Shown piece after piece: positions 1 to 8,125 of a stretch of DNA of 26,586 bases. Every line of letters begins with the position of its first letter. Position 1 is the stretch's first letter. Position numbers and translations under genes: made by a program. A model generated the notes under the pieces. The model was not told the origin of the DNA and searched no databases. It saw nothing but the letters and a program-made list of their open reading frames with translations. The DNA comes from Thermoanaerobacterales bacterium (GTDB lineage Bacteria; Actinomycetota; Acidimicrobiia; Acidimicrobiales; JACDCH01). The stretch is from positions 1-26,586 of the forward strand of contig PKRH01000035.1 of NCBI GenBank assembly GCA_017577565.1, read 5' to 3'.

Positions 1-31
1 ACGTGCGGCCGACGCGGGCGGGGCGGGGAGC

Positions 32-781
32 GTGGGCGGCGCCGCGGCCGGGGGAGGCCGCGGGGGCCCCGGGCCCGGCGGGGCCGGGGCCGGGGTGACC
101 GCCGTCGGGGCCAGGGGGTCGGAGGTCCACCCGCCGACCTGGCTGGAGCGCACGTCCTACAAGCTCCTCCGGGGCCTGTTCATCCTGCTGGCCAAGCCGA
201 TGTTCCGGCTCGAGGTCCACGGCGCCGAGAAGGTGCCGACGGACGGGCCCTTCGTGCTCGCCCCCGTGCACCGGTCGAACCTCGACTTCATCCTCGCCTC
301 GACCGTCCACCCCGGCCGCATGCGCTACATGGGCAAGGCATCGATCTGGAAGTCCCGGCTGCTGGGGCGCTTCGTCGCCATGCTCGGCGCCTTCCCCGTC
401 CACCGGGGCACGCCGGACCGCGAGTCGCTGCGCACCTGCATGAAGGTGATCGAGAACGGCGAGCCGCTGGTCATGTTCCCCGAGGGCACCCGGCGCACCG
501 GTGACGAGGTCACCGACCTCTACGACGGCCCGGCCTACGTGGCCGCCCGGGCGGGCGTGCCGCTCGTGCCGGTCGGCATCGGCGGCTCGGACGCGGCCAT
601 GCCCATCGGCGCCAAGCTCATCCGCCCCCGCAAGATCGTGCTCGTCGTCGGCGACCCCATCCGGCCGCCGGCCGGCGAGGGCATGGGGCGGGTGCCGCGC
701 CGGGTCGTGCGCGAGCTCACCGAGCGGCTGCAGGCCGAGATCCAGGCGCTCTACGACGAGGCCCGCCGGCTCGCGGGCTGA
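32..781 (+). CDS. plsC: 1-acyl-sn-glycerol-3-phosphate acyltransferase (PlsC family)
   Basis: Transfers an acyl chain to lysophosphatidic acid to make phosphatidic acid at the inner face of the membrane. The acyltransferase HX4D motif is visible as HRSNLD (H80, D85), and the phosphate-binding motif as FPEGTR at 149-154. A hydrophobic stretch near residues 45-58 fits membrane association. The first ~35 residues are almost only Gly, Ala, Pro and Arg and are not part of the fold. The frame has no stop back to the window edge, so the GTG used here is uncertain: an in-frame GTG at 95 would remove most of the tail, or the reading frame may continue from an upstream gene. The convergent CopD-like gene ends 31 bases downstream. 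Family is certain; start and exact acyl acceptor are not. Confidence 0.9.
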   Translation: MGGAAAGGGRGGPGPGGAGAGVTAVGARGSEVHPPTWLERTSYKLLRGLFILLAKPMFRLEVHGAEKVPTDGPFVLAPVHRSNLDFILASTVHPGRMRYMGKASIWKSRLLGRFVAMLGAFPVHRGTPDRESLRTCMKVIENGEPLVMFPEGTRRTGDEVTDLYDGPAYVAARAGVPLVPVGIGGSDAAMPIGAKLIRPRKIVLVVGDPIRPPAGEGMGRVPRRVVRELTERLQAEIQALYDEARRLAG

Positions 782-812
782 CGGCGCCCGCCCGGCCCCG
801 GGGTCGGGCGGG

Positions 813-1217
813 TCAGCCGTGGAGCATGATCCCGAGCACGAGGGCGGCGACCGCGGCCAGGCCGCTCAGCGCCCCGGCGGCGGCCAGGACCGCCCGCGAC
901 CGGGCGCCGGCGTGGACGGCGGCCGCCACGCCCGAGAGGGCCACGACGGTGAGCTTCACGAACAGGGTCACCTGCCAGTCGGTGGAGAGGTCGCCGACCG
1001 GCAGCTCGAGCAGGTTCCAGACGCCGGTGGCGACCAGCACGGCGAACGCCGGCCAGGCGATGCGCTGGAACCGGCGGGCGACCGTGCGGGGCACGTCGTC
1101 GCCGAGCGCGCGCAGGCCGGGGACGAGCCCGGCGAGGGTCAGCTGGCCGCCGACCCAGACGGTGGCGGCGAGCACGTGCAGGCTGAGGCGGACGGTGTCG
1201 GCGGTGAGCGGCAGCAC
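813..1217 (-). CDS. CopD-like four-helix membrane protein
   Basis: A 134-residue membrane protein with four hydrophobic segments, at about 9-30, 50-72, 84-103 and 108-131. The first carries HVLAATVWVGG (H14, W21), the signature of the CopD/copper-resistance D-like superfamily. Other histidines are H102 in helix 3 and H132 near the C-terminus, which could hold heme or copper. The GTG start was chosen because it places the first helix at the usual distance from the N-terminus. No Shine-Dalgarno sequence is visible. It starts 38 bases after the ispH stop on the same strand and probably shares its transcript. Substrate unknown: a copper role is only a family association. Confidence 0.75.
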   Translation of the reverse strand: MLPLTADTVRLSLHVLAATVWVGGQLTLAGLVPGLRALGDDVPRTVARRFQRIAWPAFAVLVATGVWNLLELPVGDLSTDWQVTLFVKLTVVALSGVAAAVHAGARSRAVLAAAGALSGLAAVAALVLGIMLHG

Positions 1218-1255
1218 GGCGCAGGTCGCGGGGCGCGGGTGCGGGGGCGGGCCGT

Positions 1256-2287
1256 TCAGGCGAGCATGGACAGCACGTCGCTGGCCGCCAGCTGGCGGTC
1301 GTTGAGCGCCGGGCGGTCGGGGACCGAGCCACCGAAGGCGAACGTCGCCAGGACGTCGAGGCCGGTGAGGAGGTCGCGCAGCTCCCGCGGCGGCGGGAAG
1401 TACTCCTCCTCCTCGGTGATGCGGACCTCCTCGACCCCCTCGGCGGGGGCGAGCCGGGCGATCACCGCCTCGACGAGCTCGTCGGGGGCCGACGCCCCGG
1501 CGGTCACGCCGACGGTGCCCGACAGGTCGTCCGGCACCTCGTCCGGGCCGTTCACCCGGTGGACGCGCGGGCAGCCGGCCTCCCGGGCCACCTTGGCCAG
1601 GGCCCGGGTGTTGGACGAGTTGGCGGAGCCGATGACGACGACGGCGTCGCAGCGGGGGGCGATCGCGGTGAGCGCCGACTGGCGGTTGGTCGTCGCGAAG
1701 CACAGGTCGCTGCGGCCCGGCTTCCACAGCCCCGGGAAGCGCTGCTCGGCGCGCTCGGCGATGGCGGCCCAGTCCCGGTGCGACAGCGTCGTCTGCGCCA
1801 GCAGGGCGACGGGTTGCTCCGTCTCGGGCAGCGCGTCGACCTCCTCGACCGACTCGACCCGGTCGATGGCGTCCGGCGCCACCGCCATGGTGCCCACGGC
1901 CTCCTCGTGGCCCTCGTGGCCGACGTAGACGATCCGGTAGCCCTTGCCGGCCCGGGTCTTGACCTCGTGGTGCACCTTCGTGACCAGCGGGCACACGGCG
2001 TCGACCACGTAGCTGCCCCGCGCCCGCGCCGCGGCGACGACCTCGGGCGCCGAGCCGTGGGCCGACAGCATGATCGGCCGCCCCTCGGGCACCTCGGCGA
2101 TGTCGTCGACGAACACCACGCCCAGGTCGCGGAAGCGGTCCACGACGACCTGGTTGTGGACGATCTCGTGGTAGCAGTAGACGGGCGGCTCGAAGGCGCG
2201 CACCATCCAGGCGAGCGCCTTGATCGCCATCTCCACGCCCGCGCAGAAGCCGCGGGGCGCGGCGAGCAGCACCTTGTCGACGGGCAT
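1256..2287 (-). CDS. ispH: 4-hydroxy-3-methylbut-2-enyl diphosphate reductase
   Basis: Last step of the MEP pathway: reduces HMBPP to IPP and DMAPP using a [4Fe-4S] cluster. The 343-residue protein has the three cluster cysteines C15 (GFCAGV), C99 (DAVCPLV) and C196 (LCFATTNRQ). It also has the substrate-binding set H44 (HNQ), H77 (AHGS), H127/E129 (GHEGHEE), TTLS near 166-169 and SANSSNT at 221-227. The ATG start lies 7 bases after a TACGCT hexamer on the same strand, so the mRNA is probably leaderless. It is transcribed divergently from the DUF512 gene, with the CopD-like gene downstream. Length and motifs are normal; identification is firm. Confidence 0.97.
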   Translation of the reverse strand: MPVDKVLLAAPRGFCAGVEMAIKALAWMVRAFEPPVYCYHEIVHNQVVVDRFRDLGVVFVDDIAEVPEGRPIMLSAHGSAPEVVAAARARGSYVVDAVCPLVTKVHHEVKTRAGKGYRIVYVGHEGHEEAVGTMAVAPDAIDRVESVEEVDALPETEQPVALLAQTTLSHRDWAAIAERAEQRFPGLWKPGRSDLCFATTNRQSALTAIAPRCDAVVVIGSANSSNTRALAKVAREAGCPRVHRVNGPDEVPDDLSGTVGVTAGASAPDELVEAVIARLAPAEGVEEVRITEEEEYFPPPRELRDLLTGLDVLATFAFGGSVPDRPALNDRQLAASDVLSMLA

Positions 2288-2294
2288 CGGCGCC

Positions 2295-2300
2295 AGCGTA
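2295..2300 (-). promoter_or_regulatory. -10 element of ispH (leaderless)
   Basis: TACGCT on the minus strand, followed by 7 bases and the ispH ATG. No convincing -35 is seen. The spacing leaves no room for a 5' leader. Confidence 0.6.
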
Positions 2301-2364
2301 CAGAGGGCGCCGCCCGATCCCCCGGGGCGCCGGGACCCCGCAGGGAACCGGGCCCGCCAGGCCG

Positions 2365-2370
2365 TAGACT
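2365..2370 (+). promoter_or_regulatory. -10 element of the DUF512 gene (leaderless)
   Basis: TAGACT, followed by 9 bases and the GTG start at 2380. It lies 64 bases from the divergent ispH -10. No clear -35 is visible. Confidence 0.6.
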
Positions 2371-2379
2371 GCCCTCCCT

Positions 2380-3888
2380 GTGTCCGCACCCCGTGTCGTC
2401 GCCGTCGCGCCCGGATCGCCGGCCGCGCGCGCCGGTCTGGCGGTCGGCGACGAGGTGCTGGCCGTCAACGGCGAGGTGCCCCGCGACCTGCTGGAGTGGC
2501 GGGCGCTGGTCGACGACGCCGACGTCGTGGTCGAGGTGCGCCGGGGCGGCCTCGAGCGCCAGGTCACCGTGCCCAAGCGGGCGGGGGAGCCCCTCGGGGT
2601 CGAGGTGCACTCCGCGCTGTTCGACCGGGTGCGCACCTGCGACAACCACTGCGAGTTCTGCTTCATCTACCAGCTGCCCAAGGGCCTCCGCCGCAGCCTG
2701 TACCTGAAGGACGACGACTACCGGCTGTCGTTCCTGTACGGGAACTTCACGACGCTCACCCGGTTCACCGAGGCCGACCTCGAGCGGGTCGTCACCGAGG
2801 GCCTGAGCCCGCTGTACGTCAGCATCCACGCCACCGAGCCCGAGGTGCGGGCCCAGATGCTCCGCAACCGCCGGGGCGCCACCAGCCTGCGGTGGCTGCG
2901 GGCGCTGCTCGACCACGGCATCGAGGTCCACGGCCAGGTGGTCGTCTGCCCGGGCGTCAACGACGGCCCGGTCCTCGACGACACCCTCGCCGGCGTGCTC
3001 GACCGCTACCCCGAGCTGGCGTCGCTGTGCGTCGTGCCCCTCGGCGTGTCGCGGTTCAACACCGAGCCCCGCATGCGCCCGCACACGCGGGAGGAGGCCG
3101 CGGCCGTCCTCGACGCCGTGCACGACTGGCAGGAGGTCTACCTGGCCACGCTGGGGCGGCGCCTCGCCTTCGCGGCCGACGAGTACTACCTGCTGGCCGA
3201 CCGGCCCTTCCCGCCGGCCGAGCACTACGGCGACTTCCCGATGTACGAGGACGGCATCGGCATGGCCCGCGCCTTCGAGGCCGAGCTGCTCGGCGAGGGC
3301 GCGGTCCGCCGGCCGGACGACCCCGAGCGGGGCGCCTTCTTCCGCAGCGCCGACGGCGAGCTCGGGGCCGTCGCCCGTCCGGCGGGGGCGCACGCGCTCG
3401 GCGCCGGGTGCGGCGGGGTGTCGCTCGGGGGCGGGGACGGCTCGCGCTCGGTCGACGCCGACTACGAGCCCTACCGGGGGCCGCGGGGCGGCCAGCCGGT
3501 GGCCATCGGCCCGCACCCCGGGGCGCCGGTCGGCGTCCTCACCGGCACCTACGGCGCCCGGGTGCTGGCCCCGCTCCTCGCCCGGCTCGGCCGGCCGGAC
3601 GTGCGGGTCGTGCCGGTCGAGAACCGCTACTTCGGCGGCAACGTCGGCGTCGCCGGGCTCATGGTGGGGGAGGACCTGGCCCGGGTGCTCGCCGAGCAGC
3701 CCGCCGGCCACCGCTACCTGCTGCCCGACGTCTGCCTCACCCAGGGCCGGTTCCTCGACGGCTCGACGCCGGCCGACCTGCCCCGCCCCGTCGAGGTCGT
3801 GCCCACCGACGGCCGGGCGCTGCGGGCGGCCCTCGACCTCGGGCACCGCGGCGCCCCGGCGCCGCGGCCCGCCACCGCCGGGAGCTGA
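2380..3888 (+). CDS. DUF512 protein: PDZ plus radical-SAM-like FeS domain
   Basis: A 502-residue protein of a widespread but functionally uncharacterised family (DUF512/TIGR03279). Residues 1-65 form a PDZ-like domain (VVAVAPGSPAARAGL, GDEVLAVNG). A cysteine cluster follows, C87-X3-C91-X2-C94, in TCDNHCEFCFIYQLP, which resembles a radical-SAM cluster loop. The middle has TIM-barrel-like strands (YVSIHATEP, VVVCPGVND). The C-terminal third is the DUF512 domain, with GTYGARVLAP, ENRYFGGNVGVAGLM and LPDVCLTQGRFLDG. A low-complexity Gly/Ala stretch of about 60 residues before the DUF512 part (roughly 315-385) looks like an insertion. The der GTPase gene starts 2 bases after the stop, so the two are co-transcribed and probably translationally coupled. 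No reaction is known for the family; I do not assign one. Confidence 0.88.
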   Translation: MSAPRVVAVAPGSPAARAGLAVGDEVLAVNGEVPRDLLEWRALVDDADVVVEVRRGGLERQVTVPKRAGEPLGVEVHSALFDRVRTCDNHCEFCFIYQLPKGLRRSLYLKDDDYRLSFLYGNFTTLTRFTEADLERVVTEGLSPLYVSIHATEPEVRAQMLRNRRGATSLRWLRALLDHGIEVHGQVVVCPGVNDGPVLDDTLAGVLDRYPELASLCVVPLGVSRFNTEPRMRPHTREEAAAVLDAVHDWQEVYLATLGRRLAFAADEYYLLADRPFPPAEHYGDFPMYEDGIGMARAFEAELLGEGAVRRPDDPERGAFFRSADGELGAVARPAGAHALGAGCGGVSLGGGDGSRSVDADYEPYRGPRGGQPVAIGPHPGAPVGVLTGTYGARVLAPLLARLGRPDVRVVPVENRYFGGNVGVAGLMVGEDLARVLAEQPAGHRYLLPDVCLTQGRFLDGSTPADLPRPVEVVPTDGRALRAALDLGHRGAPAPRPATAGS

Positions 3889-3890
3889 CC

Positions 3891-5204
3891 GTGGGACTCC
3901 CCGTCGTCGCCATCGTCGGACGGCCCAACGTGGGCAAGTCCACCCTCCTCAACCGGATCATCGGGCGCCGTGCCGCGATCGTCGAGGAGCGCCCGGGTGT
4001 CACCCGCGACCGCAAGGAGGTCGAGGCCGAGTGGCGGGGCCGCCGCTTCCGGCTGGTCGACACCGGCGGGTGGATGGCCGGGGGCACCGAGCTCGACGAG
4101 AAGGTGAGCGCCCAGGCCGAGCGGGCGATGGCCGAGGCCGACCTCGTCCTGCTCGTCGTCGACGTCACGACCGGTGCCACCGAGGACGACGCCCGGGTGG
4201 CCGAGCTGCTGCGCCGGACCGGCCGGCGGGCCCTCGTCGTGGCCAACAAGGTCGACGACACGAGCCGCGAGGCCGACGCGTGGGAGCTGCTGTCCCTGGG
4301 CCTCGGCGAGCCCCACCTGGTCAGCGCCCTCCACGGCCGCGGCACCGGCGACCTGCTGGACACCGTGATCGGCCAGCTGCCCGAGGAGGCCGGGGCGGAC
4401 GGCGATGAGGCGGCCGACGACGGCCCGGGCGAGGACGAGGTCGCGGTGGCCATCGTCGGGCGGCCCAACGTCGGCAAGTCGACGCTGTTCAACCGCCTGA
4501 TCGGCGAGGAGCGGGCGATCGTCCACGACATGCCGGGGACGACCCGCGACACCGTCGACACCGTCGTCGAGACCGACCTCGGCCGGGTGCGGCTGGTCGA
4601 CACCGCCGGCATGCGGCGCAAGTCCCGCATCGGCGAGGGCACGGAGTACTACTCGCTGGTGCGGGCCCTGCAGGCCGTCGACGAGGCCGACGTCGCCCTC
4701 CTGGTCATCGACGCCACCGAGGGTGTCACCGGCCAGGACCAGCGGCTCGCCGAGCGGGTCGACGCCGCCGGGTGCCCGATCGTCGTCGTGCTCAACAAGT
4801 GGGAGGTGCTCGACGCCGAGCAGCGGGCCGAGGTCCGCTGGCAGGTCACCGAGCGGCTGCGCTTCGTCGGGGAGGCGCCGGTCCTGCCGGTGAGCGCCCG
4901 CACCGGCAAGGGCGTGCACAAGCTGTTCTCGGCCCTGGCCACCAGCGTCGAGGCCTACCAGCGCCGCATCCCGACCAGCCGGGTCAACGAGGTCCTGCGC
5001 GCCGCGCAGGCCGCCCAGCCGGCACCCGGCGGCGCCCGGGTCCTCTACGCCACGCAGGGGGCCACCGAGCCGCCCACCTTCACGCTGTTCGCCAACCGCG
5101 AGCTGCCCCGGACCTACCTGCGCTACCTCGAGCGCAAGCTGCGCGAGGCCTTCGACCTGGGGCCGACGCCGGTCAAGCTGCGCGTCCGCCGGCGCGGTGG
5201 GTGA
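3891..5204 (+). CDS. der: Ribosome biogenesis GTPase Der (EngA)
   Basis: Double-GTPase needed for late 50S ribosomal subunit assembly. Two G domains are visible in 437 residues: P-loops GRPNVGKS at 10-17 and again at 190-197, DTGGW and DTAGM switch II motifs, and NKVD and NKWE base-recognition motifs. An acidic linker (EEAGADGDEAADDGPGEDE) separates the domains. The C-terminal KH-like domain is present (YQRRIPTSRVNEVL to VKLRVRRRGG). The GTG start has GGAG at 3881-3884, inside the end of the upstream DUF512 gene. In many actinobacteria der is fused to cmk; here it is a separate gene. Identification is firm. Confidence 0.97.
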   Translation: MGLPVVAIVGRPNVGKSTLLNRIIGRRAAIVEERPGVTRDRKEVEAEWRGRRFRLVDTGGWMAGGTELDEKVSAQAERAMAEADLVLLVVDVTTGATEDDARVAELLRRTGRRALVVANKVDDTSREADAWELLSLGLGEPHLVSALHGRGTGDLLDTVIGQLPEEAGADGDEAADDGPGEDEVAVAIVGRPNVGKSTLFNRLIGEERAIVHDMPGTTRDTVDTVVETDLGRVRLVDTAGMRRKSRIGEGTEYYSLVRALQAVDEADVALLVIDATEGVTGQDQRLAERVDAAGCPIVVVLNKWEVLDAEQRAEVRWQVTERLRFVGEAPVLPVSARTGKGVHKLFSALATSVEAYQRRIPTSRVNEVLRAAQAAQPAPGGARVLYATQGATEPPTFTLFANRELPRTYLRYLERKLREAFDLGPTPVKLRVRRRGG

Positions 5205-5218
5205 CAGCTCGGTGACAG
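5200..5218 (+). repeat. Tandem GGTGACAG at the der stop codon
   Basis: Two copies of GGTGACAG, at 5200-5207 and 5211-5218, repeat every 11 bases, about one helical turn. The first contains the der TGA stop. They lie 28 bases before the -10 of the next gene and could be an operator or chance. Confidence 0.3.
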
Positions 5219-5245
5219 TCGGTACCAGGGACGTGACCGCACCAC

Positions 5246-5251
5246 TACCAT
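5246..5251 (+). promoter_or_regulatory. -10 element of the SpoIIE-type phosphatase gene
   Basis: TACCAT, followed by 10 bases and the ATG at 5262. Transcription would start at or within a few bases of the start codon. Confidence 0.5.
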
Positions 5252-5261
5252 CGCCGTTCAC

Positions 5262-6338
5262 ATGAAGCCGATCCTGGCCCTCGTGGGGATCGCCTCCCTC
5301 GTCGCCGCCGTCGTCTGGTCCCGCACGGCGCGCCGGCTGCACGAGGTCTGGAAGCGGGTCGAGGCGGAGCGCGGCCCCGACGCCGACGTGACCGTCCTCG
5401 CCCGGTCGGCGTTCCGCAAGGACCTGCACACCACCTGCCTCTACGGGGTGCTGGCGCTGGCGGCCGCCGGCGTGGTCACCGCCGGCGAGCAGATCCCCAG
5501 CCTGCTGTTCCTGCTGATCCTCGTGCCGGTCGGCCTGTCCGTCGCCTACGGGCGCGACTTCGCCCGCGAGACCCGGCTCGCCGAGCAGCGGACGACCATC
5601 GAGCGGCGGGCCGAGGAGGTGCTCAGCCAGGAGGAGCTCGCCCCCAAGCGGTGGGCCGCCCGGCTTGCGCCCGAGGACCTGCCCGACTTCCCGGGCTTCG
5701 AGCTCGGCCGGGTCTACCAGGCCGGCACCGGCATGATGGCCGGCGACTTCTACGACGTCTTCCGGGTGGCGCCGTCGCGCATCGCGGCGGTCATCGGCGA
5801 CGTCACCGGCCAGGGCATCGACGCGTCGATCACCGCCTTCCAGGCCAAGTACCTGCTGCGAGTGTTCCTGCGGCAGTACCGCGACCCGGCCCAGGCCCTG
5901 GAGGAGCTCAACACGCAGATGTCGACGCCCGACCGCAGCGAGGAGTTCATCTCGCTGGTGGTCGTCGTGTTCGACACCGAGGCCGGCACCCTGCGCTTCG
6001 CGTCGGCGGGGCACCCCGCCGCCTGGCTCTGGCACGACAAGGAGGTGCGACCGCTGCGGGCCACCGGACCGCTGCTCATGCTCGACCCCCGCGGCTCGTA
6101 CCACAGCCGCGAGATCGACCTCGACCCCGGCGACCTGCTGCTCATGTACACCGACGGCCTGGCCGAGGTGCGCAACGGCGACCAGATGTTCGGCGAGGAG
6201 CGGATCGCCAACGCGCTGCGCCGCGACCCGCAGCAGTCCCCGGACGTGCTCTGCAAGAACCTGCTGGAGTCGGCGCGGGACTTCTCGTCCGAGACGATCA
6301 CCGACGACGTGGCCATCCTGGCCATCCGCCGCACCTGA
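5262..6338 (+). CDS. Membrane-anchored PP2C/SpoIIE-type serine/threonine phosphatase
   Basis: A 358-residue protein of the PPM family, which removes phosphate from Ser/Thr of partner proteins using two metal ions; members often act on anti-sigma-factor antagonists. The N-terminus has one helix at about 3-19 and a hairpin of two more at about 58-74 and 78-95. A charged, probably coiled-coil stretch at 98-125 follows, and then the catalytic domain from about 145. Metal ligands are in place: GDFYD at 161-165, GDVTGQG at 179-185, YTDGL at 296-300 and TDDVA at 347-351. No PAS, GAF or HAMP sensor domain is present, so the input must come through the membrane part or a partner. The carboxylase gene begins 1 base after its stop. 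Catalytic assignment is strong; the substrate is unknown. Confidence 0.9.
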   Translation: MKPILALVGIASLVAAVVWSRTARRLHEVWKRVEAERGPDADVTVLARSAFRKDLHTTCLYGVLALAAAGVVTAGEQIPSLLFLLILVPVGLSVAYGRDFARETRLAEQRTTIERRAEEVLSQEELAPKRWAARLAPEDLPDFPGFELGRVYQAGTGMMAGDFYDVFRVAPSRIAAVIGDVTGQGIDASITAFQAKYLLRVFLRQYRDPAQALEELNTQMSTPDRSEEFISLVVVVFDTEAGTLRFASAGHPAAWLWHDKEVRPLRATGPLLMLDPRGSYHSREIDLDPGDLLLMYTDGLAEVRNGDQMFGEERIANALRRDPQQSPDVLCKNLLESARDFSSETITDDVAILAIRRT

Positions 6339-6339
6339 C

Positions 6340-7932
6340 GTGGGCGCCGACGAGACCGCCGACGGCGGGACCGACCGGCCCGCGGCCGGCCACCCCACCC
6401 CGAGCCCCCACACCAGCGAGGAGCTGGCCCGCCTGACCCGGCGGGCGCTGGCCGGCAACCTGGCCAAGGCGGGCGAGAAGCTGGCCGCCCAGAACAAGCT
6501 CTTCGTCCGCGACCGGCTGGCCCTGCTGCTGGACGCCGGTTCGTTCGTCGAGGACGGCCTGCTGGCCAACAACCGGGCCGAGGACCTGCCGGCCGACGGC
6601 GTGGTCACCGGGGTCGGGCGGATCGAGGGCCGGCCGGTGTGCGTCGTGGCCAACGACCCGACGGTGAAGGCCGGCTCCTGGGGCGCCCGCACCGTCGAGA
6701 AGATCGTGCGGATGACCGAGTACGCGCTCCGCCACGAGCTGCCGGTCTTCTGGCTCGTCGACTCGGCGGGGGCCCGCATCACCGACCAGGTCGAGCTGTT
6801 CCCGGGCCGGCGGGGCGCCGGGCGCATCTTCTACAACCAGGTGCGGCTGTCGGGGCGGGTGCCGCAGATCTGCTGCCTGTTCGGGCCCTCCGCGGCCGGG
6901 GGCGCGTACATCCCCAGCTTCTGCGACGTCGTGTTCATGGTCGAGGGCAACGCGTCGATGTACCTCGGCTCGCCCCGCATGGCCGAGATGGTCATCGGCG
7001 AGGTGACGTCGCTCGAGGAGATGGGGGGCGCCCGCATGCACGCCACGGTGTCGGGGTGCGGCGACAACCTGGCCGTCGACGACCAGGACGCGCTCGACCA
7101 GGCCCGCGCCTGGTTCAGCTACTTCCCCCAGACCTGGCGGGAGGCCCCGCCCCGCTACGAGCCCCGTCCGCCGGCCCGCACCCTGACCGCCGACATGATC
7201 CCGGCGGAGGAGCGGCTGGCCTACGACGTCCACGACGTCATCGACGCCATCGTCGACGCCGAGTCGTTCTTCGAGCGCATGCCGCTGTTCGCGCCGGAGA
7301 TCGTCACCGGCCTGGCGCTGCTCGACGGCCGGCCCGTGGGGATCGTGGCCAACAACCCCCAGGTCAAGGGCGGGGTGCTGTTCGTCGACTCGGCCGACAA
7401 GGCGGCGCGCTTCATCTGGCTGTGCGACGCCTTCAACATCCCGCTGATCTTCCTGGCCGACGTGCCGGGCTTCATGGTCGGCACCGAGGTCGAGCGGGCG
7501 GGGATCATCCGCCACGGCGCCAAGATGGTCACCGCGGTCAGCGAGGCGACCGTGCCGAAGATCTCGGTCATCCTGCGCAAGGCCTACGGCGCCGGGCTGT
7601 ACGCCATGGCCGGGCCGGCCTTCGAGCCCGAGGCCACCCTGGCGCTGCCCACGGCCCGGATCGCGGTCATGGGGCCCGAGGCCGCCGTCAACGCCGTGTA
7701 CGCCAACCGCATCGCGGCCATCGAGGACCCCGCCGAGCGCGAGGCGTTCGTGAGGGCCGAGCGCGAGCGGTACGAGGCCGACGTCGACATCTACCGGCTG
7801 GCGTCGGAGCTGGTCGTCGACGCGGTGGTCGACTTCGGCGACCTGCGGGACGAGCTGGTGCGCCGCCTCGCGCTGGCCGAGGGCAAGGACCGCCACTTCA
7901 CCGACCGCCGTCACGGCGTCCCGCCCGTCTGA
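6340..7932 (+). CDS. Acyl-CoA carboxylase, carboxyltransferase (beta) subunit
   Basis: Moves CO2 from carboxybiotin to an acyl-CoA. The 530-residue protein has both crotonase-like halves. The N-terminal half carries GPSAAGGAYIPSFCD, the oxyanion-hole glycines for biotin or CoA. The C-terminal half carries RKAYGAGLYAMAGPAFEPE, and GFMVGTEVERAGIIRHGAKM lies just before it. The GTG start lies 1 base after the phosphatase stop, implying translational coupling. No biotin carboxylase, biotin carrier or epsilon subunit is in the window, so those must be encoded elsewhere. Acetyl-, propionyl-, methylcrotonyl- and longer acyl-CoA are all possible; HATVSGCGDNLAVDD looks closer to the methylcrotonyl-type branch, but I would not fix the substrate. 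Confidence 0.93.
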   Translation: MGADETADGGTDRPAAGHPTPSPHTSEELARLTRRALAGNLAKAGEKLAAQNKLFVRDRLALLLDAGSFVEDGLLANNRAEDLPADGVVTGVGRIEGRPVCVVANDPTVKAGSWGARTVEKIVRMTEYALRHELPVFWLVDSAGARITDQVELFPGRRGAGRIFYNQVRLSGRVPQICCLFGPSAAGGAYIPSFCDVVFMVEGNASMYLGSPRMAEMVIGEVTSLEEMGGARMHATVSGCGDNLAVDDQDALDQARAWFSYFPQTWREAPPRYEPRPPARTLTADMIPAEERLAYDVHDVIDAIVDAESFFERMPLFAPEIVTGLALLDGRPVGIVANNPQVKGGVLFVDSADKAARFIWLCDAFNIPLIFLADVPGFMVGTEVERAGIIRHGAKMVTAVSEATVPKISVILRKAYGAGLYAMAGPAFEPEATLALPTARIAVMGPEAAVNAVYANRIAAIEDPAEREAFVRAERERYEADVDIYRLASELVVDAVVDFGDLRDELVRRLALAEGKDRHFTDRRHGVPPV

Positions 7933-7965
7933 GGCCGGGGTGGGGGTCGCGCCCGCCCGGCCGGC

Positions 7966-7989
7966 CCACGTCCGGCGTCGCTGACGTGG
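7966..7989 (+). terminator. Possible weak terminator after the carboxylase gene
   Basis: CCACGTC and GACGTGG pair over a 10-base loop, 33 bases after the stop. There is no T-run, so this is only a candidate. Confidence 0.25.
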
Positions 7990-8084
7990 CGTGGTGGTGG
8001 TGAGGGACGCCGGAACGGGCGGGGGAGCCGCTCGCCCCCTGGTCAGTGGACCGGGTCGGTGTGCCTCCGGGTGGGGGACGCCGG

Positions 8085-8090
8085 TAGCGT
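8085..8090 (+). promoter_or_regulatory. -10 element of the zinc-ribbon membrane protein gene
   Basis: TAGCGT, 35 bases before the ATG at 8126. A weak AGG at 8111-8113 could serve as ribosome binding site. Confidence 0.4.
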
Positions 8091-8125
8091 CTGGTGACGG
8101 CCCCCCGACGAGGTCGTCTTCCCCC

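Noticed and set aside
2220..5204. Very long alternative frames (hundreds to over 1,300 codons) on both strands, for example antisense to the nucleotidyltransferase fusion and across 11297-15223.
   Set aside because: In DNA this GC-rich, stops are rare in all frames. These frames are Arg/Pro/Ala-rich, cross several genes with recognisable motifs in another frame and show no domains.
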